NCBI RefSeq assembly: GCF_000243135.2
Contig: NC_019903.1
Span: 3,262,001 to 3,326,000 of the forward strand
Direction: 5' to 3'
Length of the DNA stretch: 64,000 bases
Source of the DNA: Desulfitobacterium dichloroeliminans LMG P-21439
GTDB taxonomy: Bacteria; Bacillota; Desulfitobacteriia; Desulfitobacteriales; Desulfitobacteriaceae
The position numbers and the translations under genes were made by a program. Shown here piece after piece: positions 35,744-44,389 of this stretch (position 1 is its first letter; each line of letters begins with the position of its first letter). The notes beneath the pieces are model-generated. The model worked only from the letters and a program-made list of their open reading frames with translations. It did no database searches and had not been told where the DNA came from.

Positions 35744-36670
35744 TTAATCCTCAGGAAGCAATTCTTCCTCTGGTACTTCCCGCAACTCTTGGGCTGGGAA
35801 GCCTTTGACCACGCGCTTTTCTACAGTATCCTTGGTGACCAGTGCCCCGGCGGCGACAAAGGTCTCTGATGCAACGCGGACACCCGGCAGAAGAATAGAA
35901 CCTCCACCCACTCGAGCTCCACGGCAGATCGTCGCTCCTCTGAGGGACTTAAAGCGTTTTTCGGTCCGGCCCATGTAATTATCATTCGTGGTGGTGACCA
36001 TAGGAGCGATAAAGACCCGTTCTTCAATCTCCATATAGGCCGTGATGTAGGATCCGGTCTGAATCTTAGTGTAGGCACCGATGCGCGTATCATTTTCGAC
36101 AGCGGCCCCGCTGCCGATGACCACATTCTTACCGATAGTGCAGCGTTCACGTACTAAGGCACCATCCCCTAGGAAGACCTGATCGCCGTAAGTAGTTCCG
36201 GCGTAGAGAACTGTAGAACAGCCTATAGTGTAACCCATCCCCATCTTCAGCGGTGGTAAATCCGCTTGGGTCTTCACCGTACTGGTAGCTGCTGCTTTGG
36301 GAAAACGTCCTACGGAGGCACTGCTGCCGATAAAGCCATCCTCACCGAGCTCCGTTTGCGGATAGATTGAGGTATGCTCTCCTATGCGAGTGCGTGCCCC
36401 GATACGAGCTCCAGAGCCCATGCTCACATGGGCGGCCAGTTGGCACCCTTCTCCGATAGTGACACCGGCAGCAACCGTCACGTGATGGCCTAGGGTAGAA
36501 CCTGCGCCAATCGTTGCTCCTTCTTCGATGACACAGCCCACCCCTAGGGTAACATTCTCACCGAGGGTAACATTCCCTTGAATCACACAGAAAGGTGATA
36601 TTGTTACGCTGCCAGGAACGATCGCTAAGGGGTCGATATAGACGGAGGGTTTGTTAGCTTGATCTTGCAT
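35744..36670 (-). CDS. WbpD-like UDP-amino-uronate N-acetyltransferase with extended beta-helix
   Basis: 308 residues, longer than the usual 190 of WbpD. Residues 1-120 are an extra run of perfect hexapeptide repeats (for example VTIGEGCQLAAHVSMGSGARIGARTRIGEH). The second half matches WbpD/WlbB (VFIAPMVTTTNDNYMGRTEKRFKSLRGATICRGARVGGGSILLPGV) with the expected catalytic-site region. It would acetylate the 3-amino group produced by the WbpE-like enzyme. A doubled or extended helix is unusual and may bind a second substrate or build a larger trimer. Confidence 0.82.
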   Translation of the reverse strand: MQDQANKPSVYIDPLAIVPGSVTISPFCVIQGNVTLGENVTLGVGCVIEEGATIGAGSTLGHHVTVAAGVTIGEGCQLAAHVSMGSGARIGARTRIGEHTSIYPQTELGEDGFIGSSASVGRFPKAAATSTVKTQADLPPLKMGMGYTIGCSTVLYAGTTYGDQVFLGDGALVRERCTIGKNVVIGSGAAVENDTRIGAYTKIQTGSYITAYMEIEERVFIAPMVTTTNDNYMGRTEKRFKSLRGATICRGARVGGGSILLPGVRVASETFVAAGALVTKDTVEKRVVKGFPAQELREVPEEELLPED

Positions 36671-36994
36671 ATGTGCGACCTCGTTTCTAGAGACTTTAAA
36701 GCACGTAAAAGTAGTTTTTGGAGAGTTGGTCAGAGATATTTCTACTCCTATAAAAACTGCAAAAACAACTCATTAAGACCTGTAAGAGTAGCTTCTCGCA
36801 CAGAAGCGAACGATTTTAGCGGAAGGGCGGTCGGGCAAATGATGCTTCAACGGCATAGGATTGCCACCGGTTCACATCAGGTATTACCCTGAGGTTTGGC
36901 AAATCCTGCGGTTGAAGCGAGTTCGCCAGCCCCGTAGCTACTGAGTGAGTGTTGTGCGAGAAGCTACACGACCCGAGCTAAAGGCTGTTAAGAG
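36671..36994. other. Gene-free region with a 180-base nested inverted repeat
   Basis: No gene was found. Outer arms GTAGCTTCTCGCACA (36788-36802) and TGTGCGAGAAGCTAC (36953-36967) are exact complements. Inside, GCGAAC/GTTCGC and GCTTCAAC/GTTGAAGC nest in order, and the last continues into an imperfect stem of about 20 more pairs capped by TCAGG/CCTGA. A smaller hairpin lies at 36712-36757. It separates the WbpD- and WbpB-like genes of one operon. Confidence 0.65.
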
Positions 36995-38038
36995 CTACTC
37001 CTCGACCGGAAACACCACCGGCTCCTTCGTCTCTTGACATTTATATATGGCTAAAATAATCTCCAGAGCCTTGCGCCCCTCTTCTCCAGGAATGGCCGGA
37101 GTGCGATCCTCATGGATAGAGTCAATCATATCCTTGATTACTTCCCGATGGCCAAAGCCATAGACATTGGGGGGATCATTTTCCTGACCGGCGAAAATCT
37201 TCTTTTTCTCCTCTTCGTTGTCGGAGAACTCCCAAGCCTCAACACGGTTCACGGCGATTCCGCCGATGATGACTGAGCCGGTCTCCCCGAAGACGTTCAG
37301 AGTTTCTTCGATGTTTTTGGGATATATGGTAGAAGCCGCTTCGATCACACCGAGGGCTCCGCTCTTAAACTTGATAACTGCGACTCCCACATCCTCCATC
37401 TCGATCTTGCGCAGAGCTGTGCGGGTATAGCCGAAGACCGATTCAACAGGCCCAAAGGTCCATTGGAGTAGGTCAATATTGTGGATGGACTGATTCATCA
37501 GAACTCCGCCATCTTGAAGCTTGGTACCCCGCCAAGGGGCCTGAGAATAGTAGGCATCATTGCGGTTCCAGCGCACGCTGGCTTGTCCGTGGGTGAGTTT
37601 GCCAAAGCGGCCCTCTTCTAGGGCTTGGCGCATGAGCTTAATGGATTTATTGTAACGGTTTTGGTGGATTACCGAGAGCTTGACGCCTGCTTCGTGACAG
37701 GTACGAATGAGCTCATCGGCACTGGCTAAGGTCATAGCCATGGGTTTTTCGACCATGACGTGTTTACCGGCTTTCGCACAGATGATGCCGATAGGAGCAT
37801 GAAGATCTGATTCCGTGGCGATGGTCACCACATCAATCTCTTCCTTTTCAAGCATTTCTTCATAAAAGAGATAGGGTTTCGCTCCGTATTTATCTGCAAA
37901 GGCTTGGGCCTTCTCCGGAACAATATCACAAACGGCTACGAGCTCTGCTTCTTCAAGAGCTAAGATTGACTCCGCATGTTTGGGGGCGATGCGTCCACAG
38001 CCGATGATGGCAAAGCGCATCTTCTTTTGCTTATCCAT
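36995..38038 (-). CDS. WbpB-like Gfo/Idh/MocA oxidoreductase
   Basis: 347 residues. An NAD-binding N-terminus (RFAIIGCGRIAPKHAESI) is followed by the family signature VEKPMAMTLASADELI (EKP lysine) and HQNRYNKSIKLMRQAL. The next stretch, GGVLMNQSIHNIDLLQW, contains the catalytic histidine region. WbpB/WlbA enzymes oxidise C3 of UDP-GlcNAcA so that WbpE can aminate it. ATG 38038 follows AAGGAGTG. A large copy of the dispersed repeat lies between it and the WbpA-like gene. Confidence 0.85.
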   Translation of the reverse strand: MDKQKKMRFAIIGCGRIAPKHAESILALEEAELVAVCDIVPEKAQAFADKYGAKPYLFYEEMLEKEEIDVVTIATESDLHAPIGIICAKAGKHVMVEKPMAMTLASADELIRTCHEAGVKLSVIHQNRYNKSIKLMRQALEEGRFGKLTHGQASVRWNRNDAYYSQAPWRGTKLQDGGVLMNQSIHNIDLLQWTFGPVESVFGYTRTALRKIEMEDVGVAVIKFKSGALGVIEAASTIYPKNIEETLNVFGETGSVIIGGIAVNRVEAWEFSDNEEEKKKIFAGQENDPPNVYGFGHREVIKDMIDSIHEDRTPAIPGEEGRKALEIILAIYKCQETKEPVVFPVEE

Positions 38039-38056
38039 GATTCCACTCCTTGCTAT

Positions 38057-38132
38057 TTGAAAACTGGGGACAGGTCCCTGTTTTCAAAAAATGAAAACTG
38101 GGACCTGTCCCCTTGATTCACTTGGGGACCTG
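38057..38132. repeat. Double copy of the GGGACAGGTCCC-family repeat
   Basis: ACTGGGGACAGGTCCCTG and, 20 bases later in inverted sense, ACTGGGACCTGTCCCCTTG, with flanking GAAAAC/GTTTTC arms, then TTGATTCACTTGGGGACC. It starts right after the stop of the WbpA-like gene (minus strand) and can fold into a long hairpin. Confidence 0.85.
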
Positions 38133-38133
38133 A

Positions 38134-39489
38134 CTATAGTTTAACGATTTTCTCGCGGTTGGTTTCGACATTTTTGGTGGCGTTACGGGTATCGACGACG
38201 AGGTTAGCTTTGTCGACGATGCGGTCGTAATCGATGCTGCTGTGGTCGGTAAGGATGAGGACGCAATCAGCAGCTGCTAGGGCCTCGTCAGTGAGCTCGA
38301 TGCTATCTAAATGCATGGTGGAGCCGCCATGGGGTTCGATGACCGGAATATAGGGGTCATGGTAACTGATATTGGCACCGTTCTTACGAAGGAGCTCCAT
38401 GATTTTGAGAGCTGGCGATTCACGAACATCGTCGATATCCTTTTTATAAGCTACACCAAGGATCAGAACCTTGGCATCCTTTAGGCTCTTATTCTCGCCG
38501 TTGAGGGCACGGATCACTTTATTGATGACATGATAGGAAACTTCCACATTGATCTCTCCCGCTAGCTCGATGAAGCGGGTATGGAAGTCGTATTCACGGG
38601 CTTTCCAGGTCAGATAGAAGGGATCAATGGGGATGCAGTGACCGCCGACCCCGGGACCGGGCCAGAAGGTTTGGATGCCGAAGGGTTTGGTTCCAGCGGC
38701 TTCCACCACTTCCCAAATATCGATGCCCATGCGATCGCAAAGGAGCATCAGTTCATTCACTAAGGCAATATTGACGGCCCGATAGGTATTTTCAAAGACC
38801 TTAGTCAACTCTGCCGCCGCAGGGCTGGAGACGGGCACTACATTGACAATCGTTTGGTTATAGAAGGTATAGGCCACTTCCAGACACACCGGGGTCATGC
38901 CTCCCACAACCTTGGAGGTATTGTTGGTGGTAAAGCGTTTGTTACCTGGGTCAACCCGTTCCGGTGAAAAGGCTAAGAAAAAGTCCTTGCCTACCTTCAG
39001 CCCGCTTGCTTCCAGCATGGGTAAAATCACTTCTTCAGTGGTTCCTGGGTAGGTGGTGCTTTCTAGAGTGACCAACTGCCCTGGCTTCAAATATTTAGCG
39101 ATTTGTTCGGAGCTGGCTCGAATATAGGAAATGTCCGGATCCCGAGTAACGGTCAGGGGGGTCGGCACGCAGATGACAACCACATCACACTCGGTCAGTC
39201 TGGCATAATCTGTGGTAGCCGTAATCTTACCCTTTTGGGTTAAGGCTTGGAGTTCTTCATCCTTAACGTCCCCGATATAATTGTCACCGGCATTGACTTT
39301 GGCTACCCGAGCAGCGTTAATATCGAAGCCGATAACCGGAAAGCCTACTTTACCCTTCTCGACTGCTAAGGGGAGTCCCACATAACCAAGACCGATGACA
39401 CCAACCGTTGCTGTATGGTCGAGGATTTTTTTCTTAAGGCTTTGTGCTAAAACATCTTCGCTGGTAATGACTTCTTTCATACGTAACAT
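38134..39489 (-). CDS. WbpA-like UDP-N-acetylglucosamine 6-dehydrogenase
   Basis: 451 residues of the UDP-glucose/GDP-mannose dehydrogenase family. The Rossmann motif is VGVIGLGYVGLPLAVEKG, TLESTTYPGTTEE is conserved, and the catalytic cysteine is in GPGVGGHCIPIDPFYL. The C-terminal domain starts VLILGVAYKKDIDDVRESPA. The length and the IPIDP form fit WbpA/WbpO-type enzymes that oxidise UDP-HexNAc to the uronic acid. It supplies the WbpB-like enzyme encoded next. GGGGGAAAT precedes ATG 39489. Confidence 0.88.
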   Translation of the reverse strand: MLRMKEVITSEDVLAQSLKKKILDHTATVGVIGLGYVGLPLAVEKGKVGFPVIGFDINAARVAKVNAGDNYIGDVKDEELQALTQKGKITATTDYARLTECDVVVICVPTPLTVTRDPDISYIRASSEQIAKYLKPGQLVTLESTTYPGTTEEVILPMLEASGLKVGKDFFLAFSPERVDPGNKRFTTNNTSKVVGGMTPVCLEVAYTFYNQTIVNVVPVSSPAAAELTKVFENTYRAVNIALVNELMLLCDRMGIDIWEVVEAAGTKPFGIQTFWPGPGVGGHCIPIDPFYLTWKAREYDFHTRFIELAGEINVEVSYHVINKVIRALNGENKSLKDAKVLILGVAYKKDIDDVRESPALKIMELLRKNGANISYHDPYIPVIEPHGGSTMHLDSIELTDEALAAADCVLILTDHSSIDYDRIVDKANLVVDTRNATKNVETNREKIVKL

Positions 39490-39503
39490 GGAATATTTCC
39501 CCC

Positions 39504-41366
39504 TTATTGATTGGCAACTGCTTTGGAAGCTTGCTTTCTAAATGTAGGCACCACGGATTGTAACTGAGCGATAACTTCTTCCCGTGTAAGGTAAGAGCCG
39601 CGTTCCCGGATAAGGTGAATGAGCTCCTCCAGCTGCGAAACATTAATGTTGTTGGGTTTGGCTACAAAAATCCGTTTATGTTTCGTCGCGGAAGTTCCTT
39701 CTTCAGCGGTTAGGAGTTCTTCATAGAGCTTCTCACCGGGACGCATCCCGGTAAACTTGATTTTAATATCCACATCGGGCTCAAATCCCGAGAGGCTAAT
39801 GAGATCGCGGGCCAAATCCAAAATCTTCACGGGCTGACCCATGTCGAGAATGAAAATCTCGCCCCCTTCAGCCATGGAGCCGGCTTGGATGACCAACTGG
39901 GAGGCCTCGGGTATGGTCATAAAGAAACGCACCATGTCGGGGTGGGTCACGGTGACCGGACCCCCTTTGGCGATCTGTCGTTTAAAGGTGGGGATGACAC
40001 TGCCGCGACTGCCTAGCACATTGCCAAAGCGTACCGCTACAAACTTGGTCTCGGAACGCTTGTCCATGCTTTGAATAACCATCTCGGCCACCCGTTTGGT
40101 GGTTCCCATGATACTGGTGGGGTTGACGGCCTTATCGGTGGAAATCAGGACGAAGGTCTTAACCTTCGCTTCATCCGCGGCTTCTGTAAGGTTGCTGGTA
40201 CCCATCACATTGTTCTTTAAAGCTTCTTCCGGGTTCTTTTCCATCAACGGGACATGTTTATGGGCTGCCGCATGAAATACCACCCCGGGCTTGTAACGTT
40301 GGAAGACAATATGGACCTTATCGCGGTCCTTAACATCCAAAATCTCAGTGGCCACATCAAGAGTGGGGTTATCAACGCGAAGCTCTTGTTCAATATCAAA
40401 GACGCTATTCTCACCATGCCCGACCACTACTAGCTTGGCGGGGTTAAAGCGGGCGACTTGGCGACAAAGCTCAGAGCCGATGGAGCCGCCACCGCCGGTG
40501 ATAAGGACCACCTCTCCAGTCAGATAGCCGGCGACATCTTCAAGATTCACACTAACGGGTTCACGACCCAATAAGTCTTCGACCTGAACTTCACGGATCT
40601 CGTTGGTATCTAATTGACCGCTAACCATATCGAAAACTCCGGGCATAATTTTGAGATCCACCCCGGTCTTTTCACAGATGCCCACGATTTCCCGGATAAC
40701 CTCTCCGGAGGCCGAAGGCATAGCAATAATAATCTTATCAATATTATGGTTCTTGACCACTCGAGGAATGTCCTTGCGAGTCCCTAAGACAGGGATCCCC
40801 ATAAGCTGTAGTCTTTGCTTTCTGACAGCATCGTCGATATAGCCCACCGGACGACCTTCCCGATAGTTCTTGTTTTTTAACTCCCGGGCGGCCATGACAC
40901 CAGCGTCCCCGGCACCGATAATCAGGACTTGGTTCTGGGAACCGGGCACATGTTGGGTAAAGATATTATCTTGGAAAATTCTCCAGATGAACCGGGATCC
41001 TCCGATTAAAAAGAGGGTGGTAAACCAGAGTAGCGCCGATACAGAGTGGGGAAAACGCAAGGGTGCAAGGAAATACACCAGGGCCACTGTTCCGGCCGTT
41101 CCCACCGTCACTGCAAAGATAATCGATACGAGCTCGCCGATACTGGCATATTGCCAGAGCTTGTTGTATAAGCCAAAGATATAGAACACCGCCAAGTAGA
41201 CCAGGGTGGCCGTCCAGGCGGAATGGGTCAGGGTCAAGAGATACTCTTCCGGTATCTTGCCATTGCCCTCAAAGCCAAAACGAATATAAAAGCTTAAAAA
41301 CGCTGCGAGATTCACCAACACAGCGTCAATAGCCATATGTAACAGAGTCCTTCTACGCCATATCAT
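39504..41366 (-). CDS. CapD/WbpM-type membrane nucleotide-sugar 4,6-dehydratase
   Basis: 620 residues. Four membrane segments (about 10-115) and a first Rossmann domain (VLIIGAGDAGVMAARELKN) precede the catalytic short-chain dehydrogenase domain. That domain has ITGGGGSIGSELCRQVARF and STDKAVNPTSIMGTTKRVAEM, in which the SMxTTK-like form replaces the usual Tyr-x3-Lys with Met-x3-Lys, as in WbpM/CapD. It makes UDP-4-keto-6-deoxy-HexNAc, often the first step to QuiNAc, FucNAc or bacillosamine. It opens the minus-strand group that includes WbpA-, B- and D-like genes. Confidence 0.9.
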   Translation of the reverse strand: MIWRRRTLLHMAIDAVLVNLAAFLSFYIRFGFEGNGKIPEEYLLTLTHSAWTATLVYLAVFYIFGLYNKLWQYASIGELVSIIFAVTVGTAGTVALVYFLAPLRFPHSVSALLWFTTLFLIGGSRFIWRIFQDNIFTQHVPGSQNQVLIIGAGDAGVMAARELKNKNYREGRPVGYIDDAVRKQRLQLMGIPVLGTRKDIPRVVKNHNIDKIIIAMPSASGEVIREIVGICEKTGVDLKIMPGVFDMVSGQLDTNEIREVQVEDLLGREPVSVNLEDVAGYLTGEVVLITGGGGSIGSELCRQVARFNPAKLVVVGHGENSVFDIEQELRVDNPTLDVATEILDVKDRDKVHIVFQRYKPGVVFHAAAHKHVPLMEKNPEEALKNNVMGTSNLTEAADEAKVKTFVLISTDKAVNPTSIMGTTKRVAEMVIQSMDKRSETKFVAVRFGNVLGSRGSVIPTFKRQIAKGGPVTVTHPDMVRFFMTIPEASQLVIQAGSMAEGGEIFILDMGQPVKILDLARDLISLSGFEPDVDIKIKFTGMRPGEKLYEELLTAEEGTSATKHKRIFVAKPNNINVSQLEELIHLIRERGSYLTREEVIAQLQSVVPTFRKQASKAVANQ

Positions 41367-41561
41367 GGTAAAGTTATCCCTTCCTTAGTCTCTCAGGGAG
41401 ATGGGTAAAATCCCTTTATTTGTTTATTTGCAGATATTTGCACCGTTCTTCAGTTTACTATAATTTCTGCCATTTTACAACCAGATATACTTGCCGAGCA
41501 TGAAGCTACAAGTATGGATGCGTGATATTTTTTATGAAGCTTCTTCCTGGATCACTCTTCT

Positions 41562-43319
41562 TTAAGTCCCCAAAAGCACCTTTAATTCCTGGACCCTTTC
41601 ACTTGATATTGCTCCGTTCCCCCCAAAAATATACTGCTTGGCTTCGGGATTGTAGGGATGTTGGGCAATCGTCTCCTTGAGTCTTGGGTAGGCTTCGATG
41701 GGGCCTTGAGGAATGAGGATGACCTTCGAATTGAGGCGAACAGCCAGAGCGGCTCCGGTTAAGGCATCGGGGAAATCCTGCCCGGTAGCAAAGGCTAAGC
41801 CCTGACCTTCCCCGGCAAAGGCTGCTGCCACAGCGGCCATGGTATCGTACCTTGATGCACCGGATAAGCGCTCAATCACCGGGCCGGCTAGCTTGAGCTG
41901 TTCTTGGAGATCGGTAGCAACTGCCGGTGCAATGACTCCTTCACCGCCGATGAGATAGATTTTTTTGGGATTTAAAGCTTTTAAGGCTGTCCACGTTTCC
42001 TGAGGCAGCGCTCCCGACTCCGTCAAAAGAATCGGCATCTGCTTGATACCGGCAATAGAGGCAATGCTCAGAGCATCGGGGAAGTTGAGACCTGTAACAA
42101 TGGCTACAGCCTCTTCAGAGTGGTTTGGGTCGGTCAGTATATCTCGAGAAAGCCCTGCGGTCTCTAGGGCGATGGCCGCTGCTGTCTCATAGCGATTCAA
42201 TCCGTTGATCCGTTGTAATCCTTCGCCACTCCAGCCTAAGCTCTCCAGCTTCGCTGCCACTTGGGGACCGAGGGCCCCTTCTCCTCCTAGCAAAAGAACT
42301 CGATCAGGGTTTAAAATCTTCAAGGCCTGTTCCACTTCACTATTCAAGGCTTCGCCGGAGGTGAGGAGAATGGGTGCATCGTAACGCGCCGCCAAGGGCA
42401 CCCCGGCCAAGGCATCGGGGAAACGATCGGCGCGAGCCAGGATCACAGTCTCCGCTCCAGTCGGCCAGCCTTCCAGGGCTTGCTGCACAGCAGTTTCAAG
42501 GCGTAGAAATTCAATGGTTTGAGGTTCTTGGGGAGGGTTTAGGTCCGGCACTCCTCCCCGGCTCGGTGGGTATACGGGGACTGTCGGTATCTCAGGGCTT
42601 ACCACCACCGCCAAATCTCCGTAATGAATGGGTTCGGGGGTTGCCCAAGCAACGGTTTTAAGAGGGAGCCCCGTTGCTGGTAAGGACTCTGCAGGAATCC
42701 GGGTGATTCCAACCGGCTCAATATACTGGGCCAAAAAACCCTCAGGATGTGCGATAAGATTGAAGACCTTCTCCTGATAAGTCAGGGTTGAAGGGTCGCA
42801 GACATTGGGGTTGTTTTTATCGGTCCAGACGTTATAGGCCCAGAGAGCAAAATACCAGTTCTCCAGTTTATTGCGATCTCCATCCCCAATGGTCGGGGTG
42901 AATCCCCATTTTTCATTAAGTAGATCGGCACCCCTGCGAATGTTAAAGCCGATATCGGTTTTGAGCTTCTCGATAGTTTCCAGATCATTATCGTTATAGG
43001 TAGCCACCTGCATGATTCCGATAGCGGGATGGACCGGTCTGGACACAATAGCCTCTCCCAGCTTATCAAATTGACGCCATGAGCTTTCCTTAAAGGCAAT
43101 GGCCTTCAGAATAGCGCTGGGGATTCCTTTTTCCTTGGCGACCTCTTCAAGCAATTGGTTAATCTCATCATACGATGGATTCACAAAGGTATTCGCTGCA
43201 ACTTGGGTACTGCTCCCTTGATAGGTAGGAGCAGCCTGAAGCAAGGCGGGTTGTCCAAGGGTGGAGGTTGTTAACAAGGCACAAACCATTACACACGATA
43301 AAGCATGACGACGGATCAC
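41562..43319 (-). CDS. Lytic transglycosylase-like wall protein with three CWB2 repeats
   Basis: 585 residues from GTG 43319 behind AGGAGGAG. A signal peptide (to about 30) precedes an SLT-type lysozyme fold (about 48-200), with AIAFKESSWRQFD holding the catalytic glutamate, then AIGIMQVATYNDND and LENWYFALWAYN. Three CWB2 repeats fill about 275-585 (FPDALAGVPLAARYDAPILL, VLLLGGEGALG). Unlike most CWB2 enzymes here, the catalytic domain comes first and the wall anchor last. The first CWB2 repeat lacks the normal LAGxDRYxTA start. Likely a peptidoglycan remodelling enzyme of the S-layer zone. Confidence 0.87.
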   Translation of the reverse strand: MIRRHALSCVMVCALLTTSTLGQPALLQAAPTYQGSSTQVAANTFVNPSYDEINQLLEEVAKEKGIPSAILKAIAFKESSWRQFDKLGEAIVSRPVHPAIGIMQVATYNDNDLETIEKLKTDIGFNIRRGADLLNEKWGFTPTIGDGDRNKLENWYFALWAYNVWTDKNNPNVCDPSTLTYQEKVFNLIAHPEGFLAQYIEPVGITRIPAESLPATGLPLKTVAWATPEPIHYGDLAVVVSPEIPTVPVYPPSRGGVPDLNPPQEPQTIEFLRLETAVQQALEGWPTGAETVILARADRFPDALAGVPLAARYDAPILLTSGEALNSEVEQALKILNPDRVLLLGGEGALGPQVAAKLESLGWSGEGLQRINGLNRYETAAAIALETAGLSRDILTDPNHSEEAVAIVTGLNFPDALSIASIAGIKQMPILLTESGALPQETWTALKALNPKKIYLIGGEGVIAPAVATDLQEQLKLAGPVIERLSGASRYDTMAAVAAAFAGEGQGLAFATGQDFPDALTGAALAVRLNSKVILIPQGPIEAYPRLKETIAQHPYNPEAKQYIFGGNGAISSERVQELKVLLGT

Positions 43320-43478
43320 GTTATCTCCTCCTAATTCGTGTCGATTCGTACTTATTTCAACATATTCCCCTGTGTTTCCTTCCTTAAAGACCCCGATATA
43401 GAGAATAAATAAAATAAAAAATCACCCTCCCTAATCGGGAAGGTGCCACAGATATGAAAATCATCGATAATGTTAAAA

Positions 43479-43500
43479 AGGACATCCGTAGATGTCCTAA
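43479..43500 (-). terminator. Terminator of the secreted-protein gene at 43522
   Basis: AGGACATC-TACG-GATGTCCT, followed on the minus strand by TTTTTAACATT, 22 bases after the stop codon: a textbook intrinsic terminator. Confidence 0.85.
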
Positions 43501-43521
43501 TGGGTTCCTTCTATGCTTTAA

Positions 43522-44274
43522 TTAGGGAAGCATTGTTTCTCCGGCCGTTAACCAACGGTCATTATTCTTGACCATATTGACGCGAACCTTGACTTGGTGT
43601 TCTGTGTTTCCACCCATAGCTACTTGGTTGCCGATATCATAGTCCTTGGCAATATAACTATAGTAAGCGGTAAGAGTAGCCGAGGTCGCCGTGGCTGCCT
43701 CGATAGTGACACTGTCAAAACGGATATCGCTCACTTCGATTCCCACCCCTTGCGCAATAAATCGCTCCGCTTGGCGGGCATGTTTTTCGAAAAGTTCGCC
43801 AGTGTAGGCCTCACTGATTTGGGCACGGAAGCTTACCATATCGGTGGATTTCCATGCTTCGAACAAGCTGGCCAGATTGAGTTTATAATCAGAAATAATG
43901 AGTTCTGCTAATTCAGTGGGTATATTCTTGGGAGTACTCGTCGTGTTGGGGGTGTTGGGGGTGTTGGGGGTGTTGGGGTCATGGGTATCAACAACCTCCG
44001 TTGGATCAAGATTCTCTAGTTCAGGATCAGCTGACAACATCCCGCCCGTCGCTACCGGGTCGTTGGGATCGAGTGGATACCCTGTATCGCCTGGCGCCAT
44101 CACCCCTAGCTCTGAAGGATTGATGAGGTCGGCGGGTTCAAGATCTTTATTCTCCCAGAAAGCAAGTCGTGGATTGCCATCAGCCGGTGTCGTCGCCAGT
44201 GCGTAGCCCACGATCCCGATCACTAAACCGACCCCAAGTGCTATTGAGCCAATCAATACATACATCTTACGCAT
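43522..44274 (-). CDS. Membrane-anchored extracytoplasmic protein of unknown function
   Basis: 250 residues. One N-terminal membrane segment (YVLIGSIALGVGLVIGIVGYALA) is followed by a low-complexity acidic linker with Asn-Thr-Pro repeats (about 100-120) and a folded end. The end (LIISDYKLNLASLFEAWKSTDMVSFRAQISEAYTG... to HQVKVRVNMVKNNDRW) looks like a small NTF2/SnoaL-like alpha+beta domain. The frame running to 44379 has no ribosome site, while AAAGGAGA precedes ATG 44274. I do not recognise a named family. Confidence 0.7.
   Translation of the reverse strand: MRKMYVLIGSIALGVGLVIGIVGYALATTPADGNPRLAFWENKDLEPADLINPSELGVMAPGDTGYPLDPNDPVATGGMLSADPELENLDPTEVVDTHDPNTPNTPNTPNTTSTPKNIPTELAELIISDYKLNLASLFEAWKSTDMVSFRAQISEAYTGELFEKHARQAERFIAQGVGIEVSDIRFDSVTIEAATATSATLTAYYSYIAKDYDIGNQVAMGGNTEHQVKVRVNMVKNNDRWLTAGETMLP
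43943..43978. repeat. Nine-base tandem repeat in a coding region, four copies
   Basis: Four identical units of GTGTTGGGG; on the coding strand they give repeated Pro-Asn-Thr in the linker of the anchored protein. Copy-number change would lengthen the linker without a frameshift. Confidence 0.9.
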
Positions 44275-44349
44275 AAATAAAATCTCCTTTTCCTGGATTC
44301 TACTCATAGCTTGACCAGGGAAAAGAGATTTTAGACACAAGCCCCTAAT

Positions 44350-44376
44350 TTTTTTCTTGAACCTGACCCCTTGCTT
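44350..44376. repeat. Partial GGGACAGGTCCC-family repeat
   Basis: ACCTGACCCCTTGCTTCACTTG is the tail half of the dispersed element in shortened form. It lies 14 bases beyond the stop of the SdpI-like gene. Confidence 0.55.
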
Positions 44377-44389
44377 CACTTGATTGTTG

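Noticed and set aside
36671-36994. Group II intron or retron RNA
   Set aside because: GTGCGAC at 36673 recalls an intron 5' end, but no domain V motif and no reverse transcriptase gene are present.
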